Part shown: positions 54,148 through 64,000 of the stretch, piece by piece
Numbering within the stretch: position 1 is the stretch's first letter
How the letters are laid out: each line of letters starts with the position of its first letter
Assembly: GCF_019145355.1 (NCBI RefSeq)
Contig: NZ_JAHSTY010000001.1
Coordinates: forward strand, 2,170,001 to 2,234,000
DNA length: 64,000 bases
Direction: 5' to 3'
Source: Pseudomonas azadiae
GTDB lineage: Bacteria; Pseudomonadota; Gammaproteobacteria; Pseudomonadales; Pseudomonadaceae
Notes under the pieces: generated by a model
What the model saw: the letters and a program-made list of their open reading frames with translations, nothing else
Databases searched by the model: none
Told to the model about the DNA's origin: nothing
Position numbers and translations under genes: made by a program

Positions 54148-55542
54148 CTAAGCTGGGCGCGCTGTCGGCACTGGGTTGACCAGGTGCTCGAGCGTCGCGC
54201 GATCCAATAATTCGGTGTCTAGTTTGATGTAGATGGCGGCTTCTTCAGCGACAACCACGGCATCGGTAACCCCGGTAACGGTCTTCAGGCGCTCGGCCAG
54301 GCCAGCTTCGCGCATCGCGGCGGGCGATAACGGCAAGCGCAGACTCGTCACATAGGGAGGTTCGCGCATGGTAACAGCAAAGGCCAGCCAAAGTGCAGCC
54401 AGCCCGGCGCATCCCAGGAAAACAACCGACAAACCGCCATGCTGGAACATCCAGCCACCCATGATGCCGCCCAATGCGGAACCGAGGAACTGGCTGGTGG
54501 AATACACCCCCATCGCCGTGCCCTTGCCACCGGCCGGTGAAACTTTACTGATCAGCGAAGGCAATGAAGCCTCGAGCAGGTTGAACGCGGTGAAAAATAC
54601 CACCGTGCCGGTTACCAGCGCCCGCAGGCTGTCGCCGAACTGCCAGAAGAATAGCTCAGTGAGCATCAGCGTCGCGACGGCGCCGAGCAAAACTCGTTTC
54701 ATTTTGCGTTTTTTCTCGCCATAGATGATGAACGGAATCATGGCGAAGAATGAAATCAGCAAGGCGGTCAAGTACACCCACCAGTGCTGTTCCTTGGGCA
54801 GCCCGGCTTTTTCCACCAGTGCCAGGGGCAAGGCGACGAAGCTGCACATCAGCATTGCATGTAATACGAAGATACCTAAATCCAGGCGCAGCAGGTCGGG
54901 GTGCTTGAGCGTCGGCAAGAGCGCTTGGCGCGCGACGCCCGACTCGCGGTGCTGCAGCGTGCCAGTGGAGCGCGGCACCATGAAGGCCACAATCACGATG
55001 CCGAACAACGCCATGCCGCCGGTGGCCAGGAACAGCCCATGCAGGCCGAACGCGCGGGTCAGCAAGGGGCCGACCACCATGGCAACGGCAAATGAGAGGC
55101 CGATGGTCATGCCGATCATGGCCATGGCCTTGGTGCGGTGCTGTTCGCGGGTCAGGTCGGAAAGCAACGCCATGACCGCGGCGGAAATCGCACCGGCGCC
55201 TTGCAGGATGCGCCCGGCGATCACGCCCCAGATGGAATCGGATTGAGCCGCAAGCACACTGCCCAGAGCGAAGACGATCAATCCAAGGTAGATCACCGGG
55301 CGGCGGCCGATGCGGTCGGAAATGATCCCGAACGGAATCTGGAAAATCGCCTGGGTCAGGCCATAGGCGCCAATCGCCAGGCCAATCAATGCGGGGGTCG
55401 CGCCTGCGAGATCCATTCCATAGGTCGCCAGCACCGGCAACACCATGAACATGCCAAGCATACGGAAGGCGAACACCAGGGCCAGACCGCCTGCCGCCCG
55501 GGTCTCGCCGCTACTCATGCCTTCGCTGTGGGGATCGTGCAT
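54148..55542 (-). CDS. MFS transporter with YajR-like C-terminal domain
   Basis: A protein of 464 residues with 12 membrane helices. The MFS loop motif [17 protein letters not shown] lies between helices 2 and 3, and the YajR-type motif [16 protein letters not shown] lies in helix 5. About 65 C-terminal residues after the last helix ([40 protein letters not shown]) form a ferredoxin-like YAM domain. This fits drug/H+ antiporters of the YajR group. CGAGG precedes the ATG. It is divergent from uvrA, as PA4233 is in P. aeruginosa. Confidence 0.88.
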   Translation of the reverse strand: MHDPHSEGMSSGETRAAGGLALVFAFRMLGMFMVLPVLATYGMDLAGATPALIGLAIGAYGLTQAIFQIPFGIISDRIGRRPVIYLGLIVFALGSVLAAQSDSIWGVIAGRILQGAGAISAAVMALLSDLTREQHRTKAMAMIGMTIGLSFAVAMVVGPLLTRAFGLHGLFLATGGMALFGIVIVAFMVPRSTGTLQHRESGVARQALLPTLKHPDLLRLDLGIFVLHAMLMCSFVALPLALVEKAGLPKEQHWWVYLTALLISFFAMIPFIIYGEKKRKMKRVLLGAVATLMLTELFFWQFGDSLRALVTGTVVFFTAFNLLEASLPSLISKVSPAGGKGTAMGVYSTSQFLGSALGGIMGGWMFQHGGLSVVFLGCAGLAALWLAFAVTMREPPYVTSLRLPLSPAAMREAGLAERLKTVTGVTDAVVVAEEAAIYIKLDTELLDRATLEHLVNPVPTARPA

Positions 55543-55652
55543 GGAAAAACCTCGTGTGAACCGGCGGCGATTCTACCAGTCCCATCGATTGAGAGGGTAT
55601 ATGCGGCGGTTTGCCGCGCAGCTTTCATCTAAGGCTGCAAGCGGCCTTTTGA

Positions 55653-55672
55653 CAGTGTATATTCATCCAGTC
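55653..55672. promoter_or_regulatory. SOS (LexA) box of uvrA
   Basis: cagtgtatattcatccagtc matches the E. coli uvrA/ssb LexA box (tactgtatattcattcaggt) at most positions; the core is gtg-N10-cag against ctg-N10-cag. It lies in the divergent MFS-uvrA spacer over the probable uvrA promoter. Confidence 0.75.
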
Positions 55673-55720
55673 TTTAGCCGTATACTCCGGCATTATTTAC
55701 GCCCGCCGTGCGAGGCCATC

Positions 55721-58555
55721 TTGGACAAGATCCTGATTCGTGGGGCTAGAACCCACAACCTGAAGAACATCGACCTGACCCTACCCCGGGACAAACTGAT
55801 CGTCATCACCGGCCTGTCCGGCTCCGGCAAATCGTCGCTGGCGTTCGACACGCTGTATGCCGAAGGCCAGCGTCGCTATGTGGAATCCCTGTCGGCCTAC
55901 GCCCGCCAGTTCCTGTCGATGATGGAAAAGCCCGACGTCGACACCATTGAAGGCCTGTCGCCGGCCATTTCCATCGAGCAGAAGTCGACGTCCCATAATC
56001 CGCGCTCCACCGTGGGCACCATTACTGAGATCTACGACTACCTGCGTCTGCTGTATGCACGCGTGGGTATTCCGCGTTGCCCGGACCACGATATTCCCCT
56101 GGAAGCACAGACCGTCAGCCAAATGGTCGACCTGGTGCTGGCCCAGCCGGAAGGCGCCAAGCTGATGCTGCTGGCCCCGGTGATTCGTGAGCGCAAGGGT
56201 GAACACCTTTCCGTCTTCGAAGAGCTGCGTGCCCAAGGTTTTGTACGCGCGCGGATCAACGGCAAGCTCTACGAGCTGGATGAAGCACCCAAGCTGGACA
56301 AGCAGAAGAAGCACTCGATTGATGTGGTGGTCGACCGCTTCAAGGTGCGCGCCGACCTGCAGCAGCGCTTGGCCGAATCATTCGAAACCGCGCTGAAGCT
56401 GGCCGATGGCATTGCCCTGGTGGCGCCAATGGATGACGAGCCGGGCGAAGAGATCATCTTCTCCGCGCGCTTTGCCTGCCCGATCTGCGGCCATGCCATC
56501 AGCGAGCTGGAACCCAAGCTGTTTTCCTTCAACAATCCGGCCGGCGCCTGCCCGACCTGTGACGGCCTGGGGGTGAAGCAGTTCTTCGACATCAAGCGTC
56601 TGGTCAACGGCGACCTGACGCTGGCGGAGGGGGCGATTCGTGGCTGGGACAGGCGCAACGTCTACTACTTCCAGATGCTGGGGTCGTTGGCGTCACACTA
56701 TAAGTTCAGCCTCGAAGTGCCGTTCACCCAACTACCGGCCGACCAGCAGAAAGTCATCCTCAACGGCAGCGGTTCGCAGAACGTCGACTTCAAGTACCTG
56801 AACGACCGTGGCGATATCGTCAAACGCTCCCACCCGTTCGAAGGCATCGTGCCGAACCTGGAGCGTCGCTACCGCGAGACCGAATCGGCCAGCGTGCGCG
56901 AAGAACTGGCGAAATTCCTCAGTACCCAGCCTTGCCCGGATTGCCGCGGCACCCGGCTGCGTCGCGAGGCGCGGCATGTGTGGGTCGGCGAGAAGACATT
57001 GCCGGCGGTGACCAACCTGCCGATCGGCGATGCCTGTGAGTACTTTGGTGTGCTCAAGCTGACCGGCCGGCGCGGGGAAATCGCCGACAAGATCCTCAAG
57101 GAAATTCGCGAGCGCCTGCAGTTCCTGGTCAACGTCGGCCTGGATTACCTGTCGCTGGATCGCAGTGCCGACACGTTATCGGGCGGTGAGGCCCAGCGGA
57201 TTCGCCTGGCCAGCCAGATCGGTGCCGGCCTTGTGGGTGTGCTGTACATCCTCGATGAGCCGTCGATTGGCTTGCATCAACGCGACAACGATCGCTTGCT
57301 GGGTACGTTGAAACACCTGCGCGATATCGGCAACACGGTGATCGTGGTCGAGCACGACGAAGACGCGATTCGCCTGGCGGATTACGTAGTCGACATTGGC
57401 CCGGGCGCGGGCGTGCATGGCGGACACATTGTCGCCCAGGGCACGCCTGCCGAAGTCATGGCGCATCCGGATTCGCTGACAGGCAAGTACCTGTCAGGCC
57501 GTGTGAAAATTGCCGTGCCGGCCAAGCGCACGCCGCGTAACAAGAAGATGGCGTTGCACCTCAAGGGCGCGCGTGGCAACAACCTGCGCAATGTTGACTT
57601 GGAGATTCCGCTGGGCCTGCTCACCTGTGTGACCGGCGTTTCCGGCTCGGGCAAATCGACGCTGATCAACAACACGCTGTTCCCCTTGAGTGCCACCGCC
57701 TTGAACGGCGCGACCACCCTAGAGGCGGCGCCCCACGACAGCATCAAAGGCCTGGAACTGCTTGATAAGGTCGTTGATATCGACCAGAGCCCTATCGGCC
57801 GTACGCCGCGTTCCAATCCGGCGACGTACACCGGGTTGTTCACGCCCATTCGCGAGCTGTTTGCGGGTGTTCCGGAATCCCGTTCGCGGGGTTACGGCCC
57901 AGGCCGTTTCTCGTTCAACGTCAAGGGCGGGCGCTGTGAAGCGTGCCAGGGCGATGGCTTGATCAAGGTGGAGATGCATTTCCTGCCGGATATCTACGTG
58001 CCTTGCGATGTGTGCAAGAGCAAGCGCTATAACCGCGAGACACTGGAGATCAAATACAAGGGCAAGAACATCCACGAAACCCTGGAGATGACCATCGAGG
58101 AAGCGCGGGTGTTCTTCGACGCGGTTCCAGCGTTGGCGCGCAAGCTGCAGACATTGATGGATGTGGGCCTGTCGTATATCAAACTGGGCCAGTCGGCGAC
58201 CACGCTGTCCGGTGGTGAGGCGCAGCGGGTGAAGCTGTCGCGCGAGCTGTCCAAGCGCGATACCGGCAAGACCTTGTATATCCTCGATGAGCCGACCACC
58301 GGCCTGCACTTCGCGGATATCCAACAGCTGTTGGACGTGCTGCACCGCTTGCGCGACCACGGCAACACCGTGGTGGTGATCGAGCACAACCTGGATGTGA
58401 TCAAGACCGCCGACTGGCTGGTTGACCTGGGGCCGGAAGGTGGTTCCAAGGGTGGCCAGATCATCGCGGTGGGCACGCCGGAGCAAGTTGCCGAGATGCC
58501 GCAGTCACACACCGGCTATTACTTGAAGCCGCTGCTGGAGCGCGACCGGGCCTGA
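55721..58555 (+). CDS. uvrA: Excinuclease ABC subunit UvrA
   Basis: A protein of 944 residues with a TTG start ([19 protein letters not shown]) five bases after GAGG, as in other pseudomonads. Two ABC ATPase halves: Walker [10 protein letters not shown] and GVSGSGKST, signatures [12 protein letters not shown] and [12 protein letters not shown], Walker [12 protein letters not shown] and [11 protein letters not shown]. Zinc modules are seen at CPICGH...CPTCDG and CEACQGDG...CDVCKS. UvrA finds helix-distorting lesions for nucleotide excision repair. The SOS box upstream explains its damage induction. Confidence 0.97.
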   Translation: MDKILIRGARTHNLKNIDLTLPRDKLIVITGLSGSGKSSLAFDTLYAEGQRRYVESLSAYARQFLSMMEKPDVDTIEGLSPAISIEQKSTSHNPRSTVGTITEIYDYLRLLYARVGIPRCPDHDIPLEAQTVSQMVDLVLAQPEGAKLMLLAPVIRERKGEHLSVFEELRAQGFVRARINGKLYELDEAPKLDKQKKHSIDVVVDRFKVRADLQQRLAESFETALKLADGIALVAPMDDEPGEEIIFSARFACPICGHAISELEPKLFSFNNPAGACPTCDGLGVKQFFDIKRLVNGDLTLAEGAIRGWDRRNVYYFQMLGSLASHYKFSLEVPFTQLPADQQKVILNGSGSQNVDFKYLNDRGDIVKRSHPFEGIVPNLERRYRETESASVREELAKFLSTQPCPDCRGTRLRREARHVWVGEKTLPAVTNLPIGDACEYFGVLKLTGRRGEIADKILKEIRERLQFLVNVGLDYLSLDRSADTLSGGEAQRIRLASQIGAGLVGVLYILDEPSIGLHQRDNDRLLGTLKHLRDIGNTVIVVEHDEDAIRLADYVVDIGPGAGVHGGHIVAQGTPAEVMAHPDSLTGKYLSGRVKIAVPAKRTPRNKKMALHLKGARGNNLRNVDLEIPLGLLTCVTGVSGSGKSTLINNTLFPLSATALNGATTLEAAPHDSIKGLELLDKVVDIDQSPIGRTPRSNPATYTGLFTPIRELFAGVPESRSRGYGPGRFSFNVKGGRCEACQGDGLIKVEMHFLPDIYVPCDVCKSKRYNRETLEIKYKGKNIHETLEMTIEEARVFFDAVPALARKLQTLMDVGLSYIKLGQSATTLSGGEAQRVKLSRELSKRDTGKTLYILDEPTTGLHFADIQQLLDVLHRLRDHGNTVVVIEHNLDVIKTADWLVDLGPEGGSKGGQIIAVGTPEQVAEMPQSHTGYYLKPLLERDRA

Positions 58556-58573
58556 CTTTTTCCGGGCCCAATG

Positions 58574-58611
58574 AAAAGCCCCTGCCACTTTGCGGTGACA
58601 GGGGCTTTTTT
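58574..58611. terminator. Bidirectional terminator between uvrA and the ferritin gene
   Basis: aaaagcccctg-c-cac and gtg-a-caggggctttttt form a 15-bp stem with one mismatch. A-tract and T-tract flank it, so it works for both convergent genes. Confidence 0.9.
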
Positions 58612-58622
58612 GAAGCTGGGAA

Positions 58623-59087
58623 TTAGAACTGCGACTGCAGATAATTCTCCAGGCCAATCAGCTTGATCAGGCCCAGCTGCTTTTCCAGCCAGTAGGTGTG
58701 ATCTTCTTCGGTGTCATTCAACTGCACTCGCAGGATTTCCCGCGTGACGTAGTCGTTGTGCTGCTCGCAGAGCTCGATGCCCTTGCAGAGCGCGGCACGG
58801 ACCTTGTACTCGAGGCGCAGGTCGGCAGCGAGCATGTCAGGTACTGTGGTGCCCACATCCAAGTCATCCGGACGCATACGCGGCGTGCCTTCAAGCATGA
58901 GGATACGGCGCATCAGTGCGTCGGCGTGCTGTGCCTCTTCTTCCATCTCGTGGTTGATACGCTCGTAGAGCTCGGTAAAGCCCCAGTCTTCGTACATGCG
59001 CGAGTGGATGAAATATTGGTCACGAGCCGCCAGTTCGCCCGTCAGCAACGTGTTGAGGTAATCGATTACGTCGGGGTGACCTTGCAT
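58623..59087 (-). CDS. bfrA: Bacterial ferritin (FtnA/BfrA-type)
   Basis: A protein of 154 residues starting [36 protein letters not shown]. Ferroxidase ligands are in place: Glu18 (GELAARDQ), the EEEAQHAD pair (Glu and His), and later Glu/Glu/His in LCEQHNDY and [13 protein letters not shown]. The Met that binds heme in E. coli Bfr (E-M-K-H) is Ala here (E-A-Q-H), as in P. aeruginosa PA4235 (now called FtnA). It stores iron in a 24-mer shell. The katA gene lies upstream in the same orientation, and ferritin and catalase are linked physiologically in Pseudomonas. Confidence 0.92.
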   Translation of the reverse strand: MQGHPDVIDYLNTLLTGELAARDQYFIHSRMYEDWGFTELYERINHEMEEEAQHADALMRRILMLEGTPRMRPDDLDVGTTVPDMLAADLRLEYKVRAALCKGIELCEQHNDYVTREILRVQLNDTEEDHTYWLEKQLGLIKLIGLENYLQSQF

Positions 59088-59242
59088 CGCCCTACATCTC
59101 CCTGCTTTAAAGGCTGTAGTTTGAACCATGATGACTCGAAGGTCACGGGACCAACGGCAGAAAAGTGAAGGCTTTCGAAGAAAAGTAGCTGAAATAACGC
59201 AAAAACCGCCCAAATGAGGGCGGTTCTGCTTATCGTTTAGAG

Positions 59243-60691
59243 TTAGTTAAGCGATACGCCCAGTGCCTTTGCGATTGCTTCTCCATAAGCAGGATCTGCC
59301 TTGTAGAAGTGCTGCAACTGGCGCTGAACCACATCACTGGAAACGCCCCCCATTGCGCCCGCGATGTTGCTGGTGAGCAAGGCTTTTTGCTCATCATTCA
59401 TCAGGCGGAACAGCGCACCGGCGTGGCTGTAGTAATCGGTGTCTTCCCGGTGATCATAACGGTCTGCGGCGCCGCTCAAGGCCAAGGCCGGCTCTGCATA
59501 CTGAGGCGCCTGCTTTGGCGCATCGGCGTAGCTGTTCGGCTCATAGTTGGGCGCTGCACCACCGTTGCTGCCGAAGGCCATCGAGCCGTCACGCTGGTAG
59601 CTGTTCACTTGATTGCGCGGGGCGTTCACCGGCAGTTGCTGGTGATTGGTGCCCACGCGGTAGCGGTGGGCATCGGCGTACGCGAACACACGACCCTGCA
59701 GCATGCGGTCCGGCGACAGGCCCACACCTGGAACCATATTGCTCGGGCCAAACGCAGCCTGCTCAACTTCAGCGAAGTAGTTTTGCGGATTGCGGTTGAG
59801 CTCCAGTTCACCGACCTCGATCAACGGGAATTCTTTCTGCGACCAGGTTTTGGTCACGTCGAAGGGGTTCTCATAATGAGCGTTCGCCTGGGCCTCGCTC
59901 ATGATCTGGATGCAGACGCGCCATTTCGGGAAATCCCCGCGCTCGATCGCGCCGAACAGATCGCGCTGGGCGTAATCAGGGTCGGTGCCGGCCAGGCGTG
60001 CAGCTTCAGCCGGCGCCAGGTTCTTGATGCCTTGCTGGGTCTTGTAGTGCCACTTGACCCAGTGACGCTCGCCACTGGCGTTGATCAGGCTGTAGGTGTG
60101 GCTACCAAAGCCGTGCATGTGACGATAGCCGTCGGGAATGCCACGGTCCGAAAACAGAATGGTGACCTGGTGCAGCGCCTCAGGAGAGTGCGACCAGAAG
60201 TCCCACATCATCTGCGCGCTCTTCAGGTTGCTTTGCGGCAGGCGTTTCTGGGTGTGGATGAAGTCCGGGAACTTCAATGGGTCGCGAATGAAGAACACAG
60301 GGGTGTTGTTACCCACGATGTCCCAGTTGCCTTCTTCGGTGTAGAACTTCAGGGCGAAACCACGGGGATCGCGCTCGGTATCGGCTGAACCGCGCTCGCC
60401 GCCCACGGTTGAGAACCGCAGGAAGGTTGGGGTTTGCTTGCCGACGGACTCAAACAGCTTGGCGCTGGTGAATTGAGTGATGTCTTGGGTGACTGTGAAG
60501 GTGCCGTAAGCGCCCGAGCCTTTGGCGTGCACGCGACGCTCAGGAATGTTCTCGCGATTGAAGTGAGCGAGCTTCTCGATCAGGTGGAAGTCGTCGAGCA
60601 GCAATGGGCCGCGCGGGCCGGCGGAACGGGAATTCTGGTTATCCGCAACGGGTGCACCGCTGGCGGTGGTAAGGACTTTATTCTGGCTCAT
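59243..60691 (-). CDS. katA: Catalase KatA
   Basis: A protein of 482 residues, the length of P. aeruginosa KatA. The clade 3 monofunctional catalase core is clear: [16 protein letters not shown] (catalytic His), [42 protein letters not shown] (Asn), and [17 protein letters not shown] with the heme-ligand Tyr. AAGGAAAT precedes the ATG. It decomposes hydrogen peroxide in the cytosol. Gene order with the ferritin and rplQ is that of PA4235-PA4237. Confidence 0.95.
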   Translation of the reverse strand: MSQNKVLTTASGAPVADNQNSRSAGPRGPLLLDDFHLIEKLAHFNRENIPERRVHAKGSGAYGTFTVTQDITQFTSAKLFESVGKQTPTFLRFSTVGGERGSADTERDPRGFALKFYTEEGNWDIVGNNTPVFFIRDPLKFPDFIHTQKRLPQSNLKSAQMMWDFWSHSPEALHQVTILFSDRGIPDGYRHMHGFGSHTYSLINASGERHWVKWHYKTQQGIKNLAPAEAARLAGTDPDYAQRDLFGAIERGDFPKWRVCIQIMSEAQANAHYENPFDVTKTWSQKEFPLIEVGELELNRNPQNYFAEVEQAAFGPSNMVPGVGLSPDRMLQGRVFAYADAHRYRVGTNHQQLPVNAPRNQVNSYQRDGSMAFGSNGGAAPNYEPNSYADAPKQAPQYAEPALALSGAADRYDHREDTDYYSHAGALFRLMNDEQKALLTSNIAGAMGGVSSDVVQRQLQHFYKADPAYGEAIAKALGVSLN

Positions 60692-60880
60692 GCGCAATTT
60701 CCTTAGGTCGGACTTGGAACTGCCGGCTAACGGCTTGGGAGGAGTATTGACCATCAACATGACGGCTACAAATTCATTAAATTGTCGGGATCAATAGAAA
60801 ATAACTAACAACGATCCGCCCAACCATAGTGCCAAGCTCGCCAGGGAAGCTTGTATAAATCGCGCTTTTGTCACGCGCAC

Positions 60881-60908
60881 AAAAAACCGGGCGCTAGGCC
60901 CGGTTTTT
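60881..60908 (-). terminator. Terminator of the alpha ribosomal operon
   Basis: aaaaaaccgggc-gcta-ggcccggttttt forms a strong stem just downstream of rplQ. Both sides carry A/T tracts. Confidence 0.88.
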
Positions 60909-60925
60909 CGATACAGCTTATCGTT

Positions 60926-61312
60926 TTACTCGGCGCTTACAGCTTCGCCGGCAGTAGCACGATCAACCAACTCGACGTACGCCATAGGCGCGTTGTCGCC
61001 AGTGCGGAAACCGCACTTGAGGATGCGCAGGTAGCCACCCTCACGGGTAGCGTAACGCTTGCCCAGGTCGTTGAAGAGCTTACCAACGATAGCTTTCGAG
61101 CGAGTACGGTCGAAAGCCAGACGGCGGTTAGCCAGGCTGTCTGTCTTGGCCAAAGTGATCAGCGGCTCAGCAACGCGACGCAGTTCTTTAGCTTTCGGCA
61201 GTGTAGTTTTGATCAGCTCGTGCTCGAACAGCGACACCGCCATGTTTTGAAACATGGCCTTGCGGTGCGAGCTGGTACGGCTCAGGTGACGACCACTTTT
61301 ACGATGACGCAT
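60926..61312 (-). CDS. rplQ: 50S ribosomal protein L17
   Basis: A protein of 128 residues starting [21 protein letters not shown], the invariant L17 opening, with GELITTL-like [26 protein letters not shown] and a C-terminal [13 protein letters not shown]. It binds 23S rRNA near the exit tunnel. It is the last gene of the alpha operon, followed by a terminator. Confidence 0.97.
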   Translation of the reverse strand: MRHRKSGRHLSRTSSHRKAMFQNMAVSLFEHELIKTTLPKAKELRRVAEPLITLAKTDSLANRRLAFDRTRSKAIVGKLFNDLGKRYATREGGYLRILKCGFRTGDNAPMAYVELVDRATAGEAVSAE

Positions 61313-61353
61313 GGTTCATTCCTTACCAAACTCACGTTCGGTGATTACGACGA

Positions 61354-62355
61354 TCAGGCAGTCGCCTTGTCGTCCTTCTTAAGACTTGCAGGCGGCCAGT
61401 TGTCGAGGCGCATGCCGAGGGACAGACCGCGGGAGGCCAGAACGTCCTTGATTTCAGTCAAGGATTTCTTGCCCAGGTTCGGAGTCTTCAACAGCTCTAC
61501 TTCGGTACGCTGAATCAGGTCACCGATGTAGTAGATGTTTTCCGCCTTAAGGCAGTTAGCCGAACGTACAGTCAGTTCCAGATCGTCAACCGGGCGAAGC
61601 AGGATCGGATCGATCTCGTCTTCCTGCTCGATTACCACTGGTTCGCTGTCACCTTTGAGGTCGACGAACGCAGCCAACTGCTGTTGCAGAATGGTTGCAG
61701 CGCGGCGAATAGCCTCTTCAGGATCCAGGGTACCGTTGGTTTCCAGATCAATAACCAGCTTGTCCAGGTTGGTGCGCTGCTCGACACGGGCGTTTTCCAC
61801 CACGTATGCGATACGGCGAACCGGGCTGAACGAAGAGTCAAGCTGCAAGCGACCAATGCTGCGGCTTTCATCTTCATCGCTCTGACGCGAGTCGGCCGGT
61901 TCATAACCACGACCACGAGCTACAGTGAGCTTCATGTTCAGGGCGCCGTTAGACGCCAGGTTAGCGATTACGTGATCGGGATTAACGATCTCGACATCAT
62001 GATCCAGCTGAATATCGGCAGCGGTAACCACCCCCGAACCCTTCTTCGACAAGGTCAGCGTAACTTCGTCACGGCCGTGCAGCTTGATAGCCAGACCTTT
62101 AAGGTTCAACAGGATTTCAATTACGTCTTCCTGTACACCTTCGATGGCGCTGTACTCGTGGAGCACACCGTCAATCTCGGCCTCGACTACTGCACAGCCG
62201 GGCATTGAGGACAACAGGATGCGGCGCAGCGCGTTGCCCAGGGTGTGGCCAAAACCACGCTCGAGAGGCTCGAGAGTGATCTTGGCGCGGGTTGGACTGA
62301 CAACCTGCACATCAATGTGGCGGGGTGTCAGGAACTCATTTACCGAAATCTGCAT
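61354..62355 (-). CDS. rpoA: RNA polymerase alpha subunit
   Basis: A protein of 333 residues. The N-terminal domain ([41 protein letters not shown]) drives dimerisation and polymerase assembly. A linker near residue 235 leads to the C-terminal domain [45 protein letters not shown], which binds UP elements and activators. It sits between rpsD and rplQ as in all gamma-proteobacteria. Confidence 0.98.
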   Translation of the reverse strand: MQISVNEFLTPRHIDVQVVSPTRAKITLEPLERGFGHTLGNALRRILLSSMPGCAVVEAEIDGVLHEYSAIEGVQEDVIEILLNLKGLAIKLHGRDEVTLTLSKKGSGVVTAADIQLDHDVEIVNPDHVIANLASNGALNMKLTVARGRGYEPADSRQSDEDESRSIGRLQLDSSFSPVRRIAYVVENARVEQRTNLDKLVIDLETNGTLDPEEAIRRAATILQQQLAAFVDLKGDSEPVVIEQEDEIDPILLRPVDDLELTVRSANCLKAENIYYIGDLIQRTEVELLKTPNLGKKSLTEIKDVLASRGLSLGMRLDNWPPASLKKDDKATA

Positions 62356-62377
62356 GGATGCACCTATTTTCTAGCCC

Positions 62378-62998
62378 TTACTTGGAGTAGAGCTCGACAA
62401 TCAGGCTTTCGTTGATGTCGGCGGACAGATCACTGCGAGCAGGAACGTTCTTGAAAACGCCCGACTTCTTCTCAGTGTCTACTTCTACCCATTCTACGCG
62501 GCCACGTTGGGCACACAGATCGAGAGCTTGGACAATGCGAAGTTGGTTTTTAGCTTTCTCGCGAACTGCGACCACGTCACCAGCACGAACCTGGTAGGAC
62601 GGAACGTTTACGGTCTGACCGTTAACGCTGATCGACTTGTGCGATACCAGCTGACGGGATTCGGCACGAGTCGAACCAAAGCCCATACGGTATACAACGT
62701 TGTCCAGACGGCATTCGAGCAGTTGCAGCAGGTTCTCACCGGTTGCACCTTTCTTGCCAGCAGCTTCTTTGTAGTAGCCGCTGAATTGACGCTCGAGAAC
62801 GCCGTAGATACGACGGACCTTCTGCTTTTCACGCAGTTGGGTGCCGTAATCGGACTGGCGACCGCGGCGTTGGCCGTGGATACCAGGTGCTGCTTCGATG
62901 TTGCACTTCGATTCGATCGCGCGCACGCCGCTCTTCAAGAAGAGATCGGTGCCTTCGCGACGAGCGAGTTTGCATTTTGGACCAATGTAACGAGCCAT
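62378..62998 (-). CDS. rpsD: 30S ribosomal protein S4
   Basis: A protein of 206 residues starting [23 protein letters not shown]. The S4 RNA-binding domain is at [49 protein letters not shown]4 nucleates 30S assembly and, in E. coli, represses its own operon at the rpsM leader. It is the third gene of the operon read leftward from rpsM. Confidence 0.98.
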   Translation of the reverse strand: MARYIGPKCKLARREGTDLFLKSGVRAIESKCNIEAAPGIHGQRRGRQSDYGTQLREKQKVRRIYGVLERQFSGYYKEAAGKKGATGENLLQLLECRLDNVVYRMGFGSTRAESRQLVSHKSISVNGQTVNVPSYQVRAGDVVAVREKAKNQLRIVQALDLCAQRGRVEWVEVDTEKKSGVFKNVPARSDLSADINESLIVELYSK

Positions 62999-63016
62999 TC
63001 TTTACAATCTCCTGGA

Positions 63017-63406
63017 TTACACGCGGCGCTTCTTCGGCGGACGGCACCCGTTGTGCGGGATTGGCGTCACGTCGGTGATGCTGGCGATCTTATAGCCACA
63101 GCCGTTCAAAGCACGGACAGCAGACTCACGACCTGGACCTGGACCTTTGACGTTAACGTCGAGGTTTTTCAGGCCGTATTCCAGCGCAGCTTGACCAGCA
63201 CGTTCAGCAGCTACTTGAGCGGCAAACGGCGTGGACTTGCGGGAACCGCGGAAACCCGAACCACCGGAGGTAGCCCAAGAAAGCGCGTTACCTTGACGGT
63301 CGGTGATGGTCACGATGGTGTTGTTAAAAGATGCATGGATGTGGGCGATGCCATCAACCACTGTCTTTTTAACTTTTTTACGAGGACGAGCAGCAGGTTT
63401 TGCCAT
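63017..63406 (-). CDS. rpsK: 30S ribosomal protein S11
   Basis: A protein of 129 residues starting [44 protein letters not shown] and ending [18 protein letters not shown], both signature segments of S11. It forms part of the platform of the small subunit. Confidence 0.98.
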   Translation of the reverse strand: MAKPAARPRKKVKKTVVDGIAHIHASFNNTIVTITDRQGNALSWATSGGSGFRGSRKSTPFAAQVAAERAGQAALEYGLKNLDVNVKGPGPGRESAVRALNGCGYKIASITDVTPIPHNGCRPPKKRRV

Positions 63407-63436
63407 GATAATTTTCCTGTCGATTCGCGTGGGCGA

Positions 63437-63793
63437 TTACTTGCGGATCGGCTTACGCGGACCTTTACGGGTACGCGCGTTAGTCTTGGTACGCTGACCG
63501 CGTACTGGAAGACCACGACGATGACGCAGACCGCGGTAGCAACCGAGGTCCATCAAACGCTTGATTTTCATGTTGATTTCGCGACGCAGGTCACCTTCAG
63601 TGGTGAACTTCGCCACTTCGCCACGCAACAGCTCGATCTGCTCGTCGCTCAGATCCTTGATCTTTGCGGCTGGGTTTACCCCAGTGTCTGCGCAAATTTT
63701 CTGCGCAGTAGTGCGACCAACACCATAGATGTAGGTCAGCGAGATAACAGTGTGCTTGTTATCTGGAATGTTAACGCCTGCAATACGGGCCAT
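63437..63793 (-). CDS. rpsM: 30S ribosomal protein S13
   Basis: A protein of 118 residues starting [34 protein letters not shown], with [25 protein letters not shown] at the C-terminus. S13 lies at the head of the small subunit and contacts the P-site tRNA. It is the first gene of the alpha operon. Confidence 0.98.
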
Positions 63794-63881
63794 TCAGTGG
63801 GACTCCAATTGACAGCTACCTACGCCCCGGAAGCCAAGAAATAGGGCGCGAGATAATATCGCTGTAATAACAAATAATCAA

Positions 63882-63905
63882 CCCGGCAGCGCACTAGCTG
63901 CCGGG
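63882..63905 (-). terminator. Hairpin between rpmJ and rpsM
   Basis: Perfect 9-bp arms cccggcagc / gctgccggg around gcacta. Read leftward it is followed by ttgattatttg, not a full T-tract. It may attenuate transcription or help shape the rpsM leader. Confidence 0.6.
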
Positions 63906-63922
63906 CTTCAAGCGGATCACAT

Positions 63923-64000
63923 TCAGCCTTGGCGCTGTTTGTGACGCGGTTCCGCGCTGCAAATTACTCGAACAACACCTTCGCGGCGAATAATCTTGCA
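63923..64000 (-). CDS. rpmJ: 50S ribosomal protein L36, C-terminal part
   Basis: The last 25 residues are present, starting with a zinc-ligand Cys at the window edge: CKIIRREGVVRVICSAEPRHKQ then RQG. Cys and His of the Cys3-His zinc site are visible, so this is the zinc-containing form of L36. The start lies outside the window. It precedes rpsM in the direction of transcription. Confidence 0.95.
   Translation of the reverse strand, partial: CKIIRREGVVRVICSAEPRHKQRQG

Overview
The window is chromosomal DNA of a fluorescent-group Pseudomonas. The core genes are GC-rich and keep the Pseudomonas order. On the left this is ybbN - small hypothetical - zrgA zinc cluster - oprG - epimerase. On the right it is ssb - MFS - uvrA - ferritin - katA - rplQ-rpoA-rpsD-rpsK-rpsM-rpmJ. 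Intergenic spaces carry paired REP-like palindromes (core tgtgggagcgggcttgctcgcgaa or variants) that are typical of this group.

Left core, 1-21350: the 3' end of a YbbN/CnoX co-chaperone; a zinc-responsive cluster (His-rich periplasmic ZrgA-type protein, MacB/LolD-like ATPase and permease, DUF3299 protein) with a candidate Zur operator; oprG with a candidate ANR site; a reductase/epimerase; a giant Lhr helicase; an MscS-family channel; a tightly overlapping DUF72 / nuclease-phosphatase / cardiolipin synthase B / YbhN-like operon; an alpha/beta hydrolase translationally coupled to a DUF3182 ATP-grasp-like gene; a GlxA-type regulator divergent from an isochorismatase-family hydrolase; and tam.

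Genomic island, about 21352-53631: a more AT-rich, gene-mosaic block sits exactly at the 3' end of ssb. The last 10 bases of ssb (cctagaacgg) recur at the far end beside an orphan terminator that fits the old ssb terminator. The right end carries four co-directional overlapping genes: three large tyrosine recombinases and a small coiled-coil protein. This is the ginABCD module that defines GInt islands. The cargo is defence-like: a trypsin-like peptidase, two Mrr-type nuclease fusions, a PD-(D/E)XK/HTH protein, a HEPN protein, a complete Hachiman pair (hamA-hamB), a DUF2971 protein and a 698-residue orphan. There are also signs of repeated rearrangement: an intact IS21-family element, a fossil ginA joined to an IS21 transposase remnant, a resolvase fused tail-to-head into a truncated duplicate of the nuclease gene, 94-95 bp tandem repeats and several long palindromes.

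Right core, 53623-64000: ssb, a YajR-like MFS transporter, uvrA with an SOS box, a bacterial ferritin lacking the usual heme-ligand Met, katA, and the alpha ribosomal-protein operon read leftward into the window from rpmJ.

The least explained parts are the peptidase plus Mrr-fusion module (23.5-29.2 kb), the duplicated nuclease leader (31.6 and 44.9 kb) and the 698-residue protein next to the recombinases. Functions in the island are inferred from motifs only.
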